64,000 bases of DNA. It comes from Akebia trifoliata (taxonomy: Eukaryota; Streptophyta; Magnoliopsida; Ranunculales; Lardizabalaceae). Of the stretch, positions 22,799 through 32,346 are shown one piece after another. Below the pieces are notes generated by a model. The model was not told the origin of the DNA. It made no database searches and saw nothing but the letters and a program-made list of their open reading frames with translations. Where the stretch lies: positions 930,001-994,000 of the forward strand of contig CM030709.1 in assembly GCA_017979445.1 (NCBI GenBank). The letters run 5' to 3'. How positions within the stretch are numbered: the stretch's first letter is position 1; every line of letters begins with the position of its first letter. Made by a program: the position numbers and the translations under genes.

Positions 22799-25354
22799 CA
22801 GAAAATCATTACACTTCTTAAATATTCTAACACCATGAGGAAGAGAATCTCTCTTTATATGATTGTGGTACAAAATTCTTATCCTACTTTTAGTCTTTGT
22901 AGCCCCCCCTTGATTTGGATTGGGATTAGCTCCCTCTAGCCTTGTCAGTGGGACCTACAAAATTGTTTTGAAGATCAAGTCATTAGAAAATCCGACAAAG
23001 TTTATGTTGGAAGATATTATTGTGTATTGGAAATACACTTAGGATATGTTTGATTGAATATTGAAAAATAGGGTGGAAAATTAATTTCTATGGAAAATGA
23101 CATTTTTCAAGTGTTTGATTGCACATATCCATAGAAATTCATTTTCCATCTCAGTCAAAAAGTCCACCAAAACGAGGATTTCACTTTCCCATCCACCTAT
23201 ATTTTCCATCTCCAATTCTTTCCCAGTCATATCTTTTTATTCTCTACCATCACCACCACCATAACCACCATCACACTAATCTCGTCGTCGTTGTTACTGT
23301 CATCACCATTTTTGGCCACCTTCTCTCTCTCTCTCTCTTTCTTATTCTCCTTCTCCATCTCTCACCTCCGCTGCCACTACCACTACTACTACCACGTTCT
23401 TCTCTCATCTTCCTCACTTACTTCTACCGCCACCACTACCACCTCGTTCTCCCTTCTTCTTTCTCACTTACCTCTGTCGCCATCATCACCACTGCCGCCA
23501 TTGTCACCACCGTCTCTACCACCATATCCTCCCCCCTCCCTCTTCCTCCTCAGCTTCTTCTTCCTCTCCCCCTATTCTCATCTTCTTTCTCTTCCTCCTC
23601 TCCTTTTTCTTCTTCTTTTTCCTTATATATTTTTCCCATGATTTTCCCTTAGCACCAACTTATCGATCGAAAAAAAAAAATCCTACAAAGTTTTGGCTTC
23701 AAGAAGGAATGAAATTTATACATTTGTTTTCAATTGAACCCTCATTTGTAGAGTTTGGAATAACTAAGTTTATCATGGATCTTTTTTTTCATATTTATTG
23801 TATCATGTTCTCAATTGTTAACACTTGGTAAGTAGACATGACATAGGTGTATATTTCCTTATCGGTTTGCATTTTTTGCTTAGGTTACCTATCTCAACAG
23901 GTTAACCATTGCATCAATCTGGTCATCCTAGCAAAATGGTGTCAAGTGTAGTCAAGCATCTTTGTCAATGTGTATGCATAGGCAGGTGTATTGTTTTGCC
24001 TTCCCAAATTATCCCTGGCCATCTCTTTTCATAAGGTAAGCATTGAACTTTGCGATTCACCAATTTCTACCCTTAGTATATTTGCCTCGGTCACTCAAGT
24101 CATTTAAAGAGAGGTGTTTTTATTAATGAGTTCATTATTCTCAATCACTAAATCATTGTTCCTTTTCAAAATAGTGATCAAGATTTATTGATCTAGATTT
24201 ACATGTATCCCTATAAAATATGTCCTTTTTTTATAATAAAAATTGATAATTGGATTTCGTGTTTTAATGATTTAATATTAAAATTAGTTGTACAATTATA
24301 AGATGTCAATTTACAAGGCATTCTTTGTGCATGAAGCATAAAAACTAGAAAGGAGAAAAATAAAAATACAAGAAAATCTATATTATAAAACACAACTAAG
24401 TTACTATGATTTTGTATTTTTTGAGGTGGGGATAAACGTCCCCTCTACTACAATATTGTGGTTGGATGAATGTCCCATCTACTGTTACCACATTTTTTTT
24501 ATGTTATATTTTTTTTTCTTTAACTTTTTTATGTATCTTCTTTAACTCATTTTATTATTTTTCTATTTTGACCTTATAATTTTAAAATATTTTAATAATA
24601 TTCTTTCAATTTTTTTTTTTTTCACTTTTACCCCTTAACCCCCAAAGGGGATGTCCATGCCACAGGCATAGATACGACTAGGGTGAACTCTAGTTAGATT
24701 ATTAGAAGAAGAAGAAAGGGCCCACAAGATGAGTTAATGCTTATTGAGGTGGTATACTTCTTTGGAAACACCTTTTAAGATAAAATGGGAGACAAGGTTT
24801 GGTGGCAAGTGTGGTAGTGTCATGTGAAGGTACAAATTTTCTTACTTCAAATCATATATTTGTAATTGTAACCTTGACTCGTCAACCAGCACTATTCACT
24901 GGGCCCATCTCTCCTTGATTAGAAAGGTATAAACACATGATTGGAGCCAATTTTCGACCATAGCCTTATCTTTAAGCTGTTGTTGTTTTTATTGGGGAGA
25001 TGGGATGGCTATGCTCTTAGTCTAAAGAGGAGGTTTGGACGGCAATTTGGACTAGCTGAGTCAATCCCTTCCAAACCATTTCAAATCCATTCAACTCCTC
25101 TTATTGGATTATAGCAATTAATTTTTCTTAATAGGACGAAATTTTCACTTTTAGTCAAATAATATCGACTACAATTTTAAAAAATTACTTAAATAAATAA
25201 ATATACTAAAATTGTTCTGATTTACTCGAATCTTGGAAAGAAAGAAAATCGAATCAGATCTGGAGGGTTTCTGTTTTTTTTGTGTGGGGGTGATATAGAT
25301 ATCTCTTCTCTTATTTTCAAATAGATGACATAATCTTTTAACCTTTGTCTTCTA
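22799..25354. other. gene-free stretch with a long pyrimidine-rich low-complexity tract
   Basis: 23280-23640 is almost pure C/T on the + strand with CCA/CTT triplets, giving overlapping low-complexity open frames of 177 and 116 aa that I do not regard as genes. 23040-23160 contains a TGTTTGATTG and TTTCTATGGAAAATG motif pair, similar to a segment in the AVT6 intron (53398-53520), so it is probably another worn MITE. No RNA gene seen. Confidence 0.4.
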
Positions 25355-25664
25355 TGTGAAAAAATAAAATATAAAAGACATAAAATTGCACACAAGGATT
25401 TAAGTGGTTCGTCAATGAGTTTATGTGCACAAAACATAACAAGAATAATTACTATTGTCTCATACGTTTTATAATCTTAGAAATCTCTATTTATAAAATC
25501 GAGAGTTACTGAAATATTTAAATTCTCTTCAAAATAGAAAATTCTTAAGAAAATATTACATTATTTCCCTTTTCATACTCTTAAAAAAAATCAAGTGGTG
25601 TTGCTTTGTCCCCTGCACCCTCGCAACAACATATCATAACAAAATAAAAGACATTTACACAACA
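25355..25664 (-). mobile_element. solo LTR (family L), copy 2
   Basis: About 310 bp. On the minus strand it begins TGTTGTGTAAATGTC and ends TTTTTTCACA, i.e. TG...CA termini. The flanks are TTCTA on the left and TTCTC on the right, a 4-of-5 match as expected of an old 5-bp target duplication. A TTTTATAAATAGAGAT TATA-like motif lies mid-element. No internal retroelement region is adjacent, so it is a solo LTR. Confidence 0.6.
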
Positions 25665-26604
25665 TTCTCTAGGAAATCATATATGAACTAAATTCCCTCG
25701 TGTTCCACTATTGTCAAAAACCTTTGATTTTTCTCCCCCAAATTCCATCATGTTTTAACTTTTAGGATAAATTATGTTGCCATTGTTTACAATTTCAAGA
25801 TTTTATTTCCTTTCCCCTTATCTCTCAAGAACAAAATAAGATTTTTAAAAAATAGAACATGATAGATTTTCCCGTAGGAAAATTAAGGATTTTCTATAGA
25901 CCGAGTATGTACCAGATTGATGATGATGTATTAAACATGAAGTTAATAAATTAAAAATAATTTATTTTAGGGATTAAGAGGTTGTAGATGACTGATTTTG
26001 AAGAGAAGAATTAGAGGTTTATGATTTGAGATTGAAGCCATTAACTTGAAAATATGGTCAAATAGTCACCAAAGCTTTGGTCGTAAAGATGGTGGTAGGT
26101 CTCGCAACTTATTTCCTCTCAATGTGACACCACTAAATCTAACGATAAAAAAGTTGTGTAATCTTCATGAATCTCATCATCATTCATATTTCGACAAAAT
26201 AGTATTTAAGAATGAATTAATGTAGACAGTAAGACAAATATCTAATTCATCTCCTTTAAACTATATTATGTCAAGTTGTTGTAATGTTGAGATCAACAAT
26301 TCAATCAATTGGAATTGACCCAATTCAAAACTTCACATCACCCATCTAAATCAGTGACTTCCATGGCTCTTCTATACCTTATCTAACAATATAGCCCCTC
26401 ATCTCATACCTTTATTATCTTACCAGCTAAACGTCTTAACCACAAAACTCGTCTAATGCTGATCCCCATCGCGAGCCGTTGATTTGTCTGAATCATCACT
26501 TCTCAAATTATTTAAATTAGTTTAAAAATACTTAATTATTAATATTATTTATACTTAAATGTATATTTCTTTTTCTTCTTTCGTTTAGATGATCGATGAC
26601 AAAT
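25665..26604. other. intergenic sequence, nothing recognised
   Basis: AT-rich DNA without a credible open frame or element with clear ends. Confidence 0.4.
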
Positions 26605-26902
26605 ATATAGACGGTGGCGTTTGGAGGTCTTAAAGAGAGTCAAAACATTTTTCAATGTATGGGTTAGAAGTTCAAAATGGACTGATTTTTTGTGTGGATG
26701 ATCTCTATGATGAGGAGATCATCCTCACCAAAAATTATCCCATTCCAAAACTTCTAACTCCATTAAAAGTAGTTTACACAAATCGAACGGTCCACAATTC
26801 TTCAACTTGTAAAGTAGGGTTTGACAAGTTTCTTACCCATGTTTTGAAAAGTGTTTGACACAATATTTAACTCTCTTCAGGGCCTTTGAACACCACCCTA
26901 TA
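26605..26902. mobile_element. family B palindromic MITE, worn copy 5
   Basis: Inverted ends: TAGACGGTGGCGTTTGGAGG against a right end reading AGGGCCTTTGAACACCACCC. The left half keeps the TGGACTGATTTTTTGTG and GATGATCTCTATGATGAGGA modules; the right half has lost one module pair, so the element is about 80 bp shorter than the full copies. TATATA lies at both edges. Confidence 0.6.
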
Positions 26903-27499
26903 TATAGGGGTGTCAATGGGTAGATTCCGATTCAATTTCTAAGGAACTTAGGATCATAACCATTATATTTAGGTCGGTTTTGGGTCCGATTCCAAAATAA
27001 ATGGAATTGGAATCGAAATTGTAAAAAATCACAAGTACCCATCGATTCCTATCCTCAAGCATCGAATGAGTAAAAAAGTTTTTCAAATCATTATAAAATT
27101 AATTTCCTTTATAAAAAAAACTAATATATTATCAACAAAATTATTAACTTAGTTATAGTTTGTTATACTAAAGATGCAAATTAATGATTTTTTTTCAAAA
27201 ATAAAAATTTATCTTTGTTCAAAGTAATAAATTTTTAGAAGAGTAATTCACTTAAAATCCAATTGATAATTTATATGAAATATTGAAGAATTTTATATAA
27301 CATGCATTTATTGTGAAATACAAAAAATACCTTAAATCATTTATGGTATGGAAAGAAATGATAAAATAAATCAGTTCCCGATACCTACGGGTACCCATTG
27401 GATAGAACCTAATGGTTCCGATTCCTATCAGTTCGGTTCCATTTTAGATCCGACTCTATTTGGTTCCAATAAAAAAGGACCTGGCTCTATCGATCATGC
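26903..27499. repeat. hAT-like repeat fragment with GATTCCAAT-rich text
   Basis: It begins TAGGGGTGTCAATGGGTAGA, the common 5' terminal phrase of a plant hAT-like repeat, and has repeated GGTTCCGATTCC / GGAATTGGAATCG text at 26990-27020 and 27410-27480. The expected mirror end (ATTGACACCCC) is not seen, so the 3' end was probably lost or overwritten by the next MITE. A spurious 88-aa open frame lies inside. Confidence 0.4.
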
Positions 27500-27947
27500 G
27501 GATGTTAGCATTTTTCAACACTTTTTTTTAATAATACCCTTATCCATTTTGTCATTTAGTGAAAAAGACAAGAGTATATTAATCTTTTTCTATAATAAAT
27601 ATTTATTTATGTAATTAATAATTATCTCTTTCATAATAAAGATAAGGGCATTTAATCTTTATAATTAAATGTCTTGCTGCGATACTCATTTTGTCATTTA
27701 GTGAAAAAGATAAAAGTATATTAGTTTTTATATATATAATAAATGCTTATTTATGCAATTAATACTTGTCTCTTAAAGATATTTAATTTTTAGAATTAAA
27801 TGTCTTATTGCAATGAATGATTTGACAATCAATACAAACAAGCATTTTTTGTGTAAAAGACCAACATACCTTTATTTGTTTTCATTAAAATATAAAATGA
27901 ATAAGAATATTATTAAAAAAATAAAGTGTTGGAGAATGCTAACGTCC
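27500..27947. mobile_element. MITE with about 30-bp inverted ends and internal duplication
   Basis: The left end GGATGTTAGCATTTTTCAAC mirrors the right end GTTGGAGAATGCTAACGTCC, and the similarity continues inward through TTTTTTAATAATA. Inside, CATTTTGTCATTTAGTGAAA occurs at about 27546 and again about 140 bp later, so the body holds a partial tandem duplication. A diverged third copy of that phrase lies near 28039, outside the element, in what may be a truncated second element (27985-28100). Confidence 0.65.
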
Positions 27948-28100
27948 TGATAAAATCTTGGATATATATATGAGGAATACTAATGTCCAAAATCTTACGG
28001 GAATGTTTGCATACTCCACCATATTTTTTTTTCAATAATACTTTTATTCATTTTGTCTTTTAGTGAAAAAAACAAAGGTATCTTTGTTGTGTTGGAGAAA

Positions 28101-28246
28101 CCTCAAGATTGTGTCTCACTTTCTTGACATGGAAGTATGTAGGAACTAGGGATCATAGATATTTTCACTTGTGTCTCGATGAAAACTATCTATAGTTTCT
28201 ACATACTTCTATGTCAGGAAAGTGAGATATGAGATACAATCTTGAA
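28101..28246. repeat. hairpin element (family C), copy 1
   Basis: The left arm CAAGATTGTGTCTCACTTTC and ...CATGGAAGTATGTAG mirror the right arm CTACATACTTCTATG and GAGATACAATCTTG, with an A-rich loop. The inverted halves cover the element. It is related in layout to 31675-31842. Confidence 0.6.
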
Positions 28247-28271
28247 TTATTAAAAATATATATATATATAT

Positions 28272-28651
28272 AGGGAAATGTTCAGCACCCTAAGTTTTAC
28301 CACACACTTTAACAAACGTTTTTTGTCCTACATGGGTTAGAAGTTTTGGAATAGACTGATTTTTGGTGAGGATGATCTCTATGATTAGAAGATCATCCTC
28401 CCCCAAAATCAGCCCATTCCGAAATGTTTAGCCCCATGTTTACACGTTGAAAAATCGTAGACCGTCCATTTTTTGTAAATCATTTTTGATGGGGTTAGAA
28501 GTTTTGGAATGAGCTGATTTTGGTGAGGATGATCTCCTCACCATAGAGATCATCCTCACCAAAAATCAGCCCATTCCGAAACTTCTAACCCATGTAGGAC
28601 AAACGCGTTTGTTAAAGTGTGTGGTAAAACTTAGGGTGCCGAACGGGACCC
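28272..28651. mobile_element. family B palindromic MITE, copy 6 (reverse of copies 2 and 4)
   Basis: It begins AGGGAAATGTTCAGCACCC and ends GGTGCCGAACGGGACCC, i.e. the reverse complement of the ends of copies 2 and 4. TATATA tracts lie on both sides (28258-28271 and 28657-28669). All four internal modules are present. By eye it is very close to copy 2. Confidence 0.75.
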
Positions 28652-29710
28652 ATATGTATATATATATATTTTGTTGTATGCATTACAAGCATTTAAATTA
28701 TTAAAAAAGATGATTATTTGTAATAACACAAAATCCAGTAATTGACCCGGCCAATATTTTCATACTAGTCATCCTGGACCTAGTTGGATGAATCACATTG
28801 ATTATCTCACTCAATTGTCTCCGAGACTAGAGTGACTTGTTTGGGTTATCTCATTCTTTGACGATCGAGTTCTAAAACCATGTCCTGGTAAACAAACTAT
28901 AGTGACATTATCTCGATAGATAGAAATAAACTAATCCCATTGCTTTAAAAATTTCGAGTAAAACGTCCTTCAAAAACTTGTTATAGGTTACTAATCTAAG
29001 TAATTTCAAGAATTCATTAAAGGATTAAAAACTTGTTCAAAGAAGATCTTATAAATTCAAATACTCTTTTAAGTTCAAACATATTAACATAATTCAATCT
29101 AATTCAAGAACCACTAGACAATTTTTTATGATTTTTATTATTAACACCATCACCACTACGTTGAGTGGAATTAGTTATAAAAACAATTACTAGACTGAAG
29201 TGATCATCCCAACGATTATTTGTTACATTGAAATCGATTTTTTTTTCTTTGTTTTTTTGTGTAACCTATCTATAATTGTAAATTCTTTAAAATTTTAATC
29301 AGGTAATACATCCGATGGCTAAAATCAACATTTTCTTTAAGAAAATAAATAAATTGTGTGGTGTTTCTCAAGTTCTCTCTATTTTTAGCAATTGAATTAG
29401 CTTCTTTATAGATTTTTTTGTTTAAATTTTCAAATGCTCATAGATTATGGTTTGTAAAATAGTCCATTTGTATGTTCTTGATCACACACTTTTTCAATGA
29501 TACTAATATTATTTTACCCACTTACGTAAAATGTTTTAATTTCAAAAATGATAATTTGCCAATATGATATATCTAGTACTTTTATAGTGTTGAAAGAAGG
29601 CCAGCCGAGTCTCGTATTAATTCTACTATGGAGCCAAAATCTTAGCCGTTGATCTGCTTAGAGATTAAGGCATAAAAAAGTTATTGTCCAACCTTGATTG
29701 AAAAGATCAA
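28652..29710. other. intergenic sequence, no gene seen
   Basis: AT-rich. A loosely conserved piece at 28790-28880 (TCTCACTCAATTGTCTCCG, ATCGAGTTCTAAAACCATG) recalls the element at 5569-5798. Nothing else was recognised. Confidence 0.35.
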
Positions 29711-30164
29711 GGGGCCGTTTGTTAAACTGAAAAAAAAAGAAAAAAAAAATCATTGAAAATTTTAAGCATTTAATATAAGTATTGAAAATTTTGTTTGTTT
29801 GTTAGTCTGTCTGATAGTGTTGGATTCAAACAAATTAAACATTGAATTCAAATATTCCTATTTGGCATGTATTGCTTAAAATTTGGTAATTTATCTATTT
29901 TGTCCTTTTAATCATACATGCATTGTTTGTCAATCTCAAATGTTTATTTTCTGTATAATAACACATAGTAAAACATATTGATTTCTTAAAAAATGTGAAA
30001 TCAAAATAGTGAATTAGTACAAGTCACCTCATCCATCCAAATCTTAACATGCTTGATATTTTACTCATTAATTCTCAAGTCATTTAAATTTTCTTTCGAA
30101 AGTGTTGAATTTTCAGCTTTTCAGCATTAAATGCTGAAAATCATAGTAAACAAACCACCCCCAA
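29711..30164. mobile_element. hAT-like non-autonomous element
   Basis: The left end GGGGCCGTTTGTTAAACTG and the right end GTAAACAAACCACCCCCAA are an imperfect inverted pair of the GGGGCCGTTTGTTT type seen in plant hAT MITEs. GCATTTAAT and its mirror ATTAAATGC occur near the two ends. No transposase. An 8-bp target duplication could not be confirmed. Confidence 0.5.
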
Positions 30165-30552
30165 GTCATTGCCTAGCCCCCACAATGATGCAATGTACAA
30201 CAAAAATATCTAGGACCAAAGCATAAGGTCCTGTTTGGTGGTGATTTTTAGGATGGCAAAGTTTGCTATTTAAACCATTAAATGATATAGAATATGGTTC
30301 TTCAAAAGTTAATAATATTTTATTAAGATTTGCCTTTATAAAAGAGATTATTGAGTATTTCTCAAATTGCATTACTTTTGGAAATCAACAAGAAAAGTCC
30401 TTTTGATATTGAAAGATGATATACTTGAAAAATATCGAACAAGACACGAGACATTGTGCAAGTGAATTGGAATTTTTCCTTACTTTTATTTCAGACCCAA
30501 GAAGCAAAGTCAAGAAAATTTGAAGTTGCAAATAACTATTGAATAAAACAAA

Positions 30553-30712
30553 TAGGGTTGGCAAGATGGCCAAGACCACGCGTCAAAAGTGGAAGTCTTG
30601 AGTTCGAATTGCCCCTTTGGAGCCACCTAGTGGAGGAGGGGACTGCATGTGACCAATGATTAGTTGGGTACTCTAAGAGGCCTAAATAGCTCGATTTCAA
30701 TAGAAAAAAAAG
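30553..30712 (+). mobile_element. tRNA-derived SINE, copy 1
   Basis: The head has an A-box-like GGCAAGATGGCCAAGACC and a B-box-like TTGAGTTCGAATTGCC about 35 nt later. The body ends GGTACTCTAAGAGGCC, CTCGATTTCAATAG and an A-rich tail. The same order recurs at 30871-31048, so they are two insertions of one pol III-type family. Non-coding. Confidence 0.65.
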
Positions 30713-30870
30713 AAAGAAAGAAAGGAAATTGTGGAAATAAATGTGGCGAGAAGAAAACTTAGAAGAAAGTTTTATAGACAGGATCTACCTTCATTTCACT
30801 TAAAAAAAAAGCGTATTGGATTCTTGCAAATCCACCTTAAGAATGTAACAAGACCTTATTTGTAACAATC

Positions 30871-31048
30871 TAAGGGTTGGTGAAATGGCTAAGACCACCC
30901 CTTGAGTTCAAATCCCCTGTTATAGGGGCCACCCTTGAGGATTAATCCCGAAAATTACCTTTTGGGGGTGGGGACTGCACATGTCTTGAGGATTAGTCGG
31001 GTATTCTAAGAGGCCTAGGTACCTCGATTCCAACAAAAAAAAGAAAAA
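30871..31048 (+). mobile_element. tRNA-derived SINE, copy 2
   Basis: AGGGTTGGTGAAATGGCTAA (A-box region), CTTGAGTTCAAATCCCC (B box), then GGTATTCTAAGAGGCCTAGG, CCTCGATTCCAAC and an A-rich tail, colinear with copy 1. It has an extra GATTAATCCCGAAAATTACC segment that copy 1 lacks, which is shared with copy 3 (33748-33895). Confidence 0.65.
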
Positions 31049-31165
31049 CCCAATTTTATTCATTAGTTGCCAAGATTCTTTATACATAGTGATTCTTAAA
31101 CTCAAATTAAAAGTGATATATATATACATACCAAATATATAAAAGAGTGCCGATTTTTGAGCTCA

Positions 31166-31330
31166 AACTTAGAGGGGGACTCAAAACTCACTGACGTGTC
31201 ATGGGCAAAGAATAGTAGATTCTGTCCCTCGGGATACACAATCGACCTGCCATCTCTAGTTGTGTATCCCAAGCGAAAGAATCTACGGTTTTTTGCACAC
31301 GACACATTAGTGAGTTTTTGAGTCCAGCTG
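31166..31330. repeat. hairpin element related to family A
   Basis: The left GACTCAAAACTCACTGACGT pairs with the right AGTGAGTTTTTGAGTC, and the core CCTCGGGATACACAATCG pairs with TTGTGTATCCCAAGCG. The GGGATACACAA core links it to family A, but the outer ends differ. Confidence 0.55.
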
Positions 31331-31447
31331 TTAGGCTGAGTTCAAAGATCATTAGTCTAAATACAAATAGAAAAATAAATGTTCTGTAAATTATGATTGT
31401 GTTTTTTTTTTTTTCTCATTTATCAAAGATTTGGAGAACCACTTAAC

Positions 31448-31640
31448 ACATAAGAGCCCTTGTAGTCACCCTTTGGATAATCACCCATTGAGTCAACTAC
31501 TGGGAAGAATCGTTTCAGGACCATGGGCTAGCCCATTACTATTCCTACTGACTGCCACAAGGTTTTAGTTGGACGTGAACCCACAATCTCTAAGTTGTAT
31601 TTCAATATGTTAATCAATTGGATCATGAGTCCAAGCCCAT
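31448..31640 (-). mobile_element. SINE-like tRNA-derived repeat
   Basis: Read on the minus strand it contains GTGGGTTCACGTCCAAC, a B-box match, preceded at tRNA-like distance by GGACTCATGATCCAATTG as a poor A box. It is followed by a unique body. I take it as a worn SINE of a family different from 30553-31048. Confidence 0.45.
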
Positions 31641-31674
31641 TTTAAATTTTAGAAATTTTTTTTTTTTCAGTCAT

Positions 31675-31842
31675 GCTGGAGTGACCTCAAGCTGGAACCT
31701 CATATCACACTTCTTGACGTGAAAGTGGATAGGAACCATAGATGCTTTTTCACTCATATCTTGATGAATAGCATCTATGGTTCCATACACTTTCACATTA
31801 AGAAGTGCTATATGAGGTTCCAGCCTGAGGTCACTTCAACAT
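31675..31842. repeat. hairpin element (family C), copy 2
   Basis: TGGAGTGACCTCAAGCTGGA and ACCTCATATCACACTTCTTG at the left mirror CAAGAAG-like, ATATGAGGTTCCAG and GAGGTCACTTCA at the right. The central AGCATCTATGGTTCC is shared with 7928-8035. Arms cover nearly the whole element. Confidence 0.6.
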
Positions 31843-32257
31843 TATTCTTTTTATTTTTATTTTTATAAATTAAATTACAACAGATTCACTCTAAACATTT
31901 GATAATTTTTATATTATTGTCAAATCTAGAGGTCACTATTGGTCTTCAACAACTATGCACACGGTAGCTTGCATTTGCCCAACCCAGCTCGTTTCTTGAC
32001 GAGATTAAGAATAAGCCCATAAATAGCTAGAAGTTGGTGCCGCCCAATCCGGCCCAGGAATAAATTGGTACTTGTTGATTTTGTGAAGGGTAATATTGGA
32101 ATCTTACCTACTGCCTTTGCTCGATTCTCTTCTCCATTTCTCTCAATCGAACACAGCACAAGAGGCTTCTTCTTCGATTGAAGGTTCAAATACAAATAGA
32201 ATCTCTCAATCTCTGAGAGCTCAGCAGAAGAACCCTAAATTTAAGGTTTTTGTGGTA
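31843..32257 (+). promoter_or_regulatory. promoter and 5' UTR region of LTN1
   Basis: This is the stretch between the last hairpin element and the LTN1 start codon. It turns GC-richer after 31960, consistent with a leader (CTTTGCTCGATTCTC at 32116). No TATA box was identified with confidence. Confidence 0.35.
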
Positions 32258-32313
32258 ATGGGGCGGCAGAAGGGAGAAGGAGCGAGAAGCAAGACTCGTC
32301 CTTCAAGCAGCAG

Positions 32314-32346
<33 letters not shown>

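Noticed and set aside
23119..23652. Overlapping open frames of 177 and 116 aa
   Set aside because: They translate a nearly pure C/T tract into Ser/Leu/Pro/His-rich low complexity, have no start context or splice structure, and resemble no protein.
27348..27614. 88-aa plus-strand frame
   Set aside because: It spans the end of a GATTCC-rich repeat and the start of a MITE with different origins.
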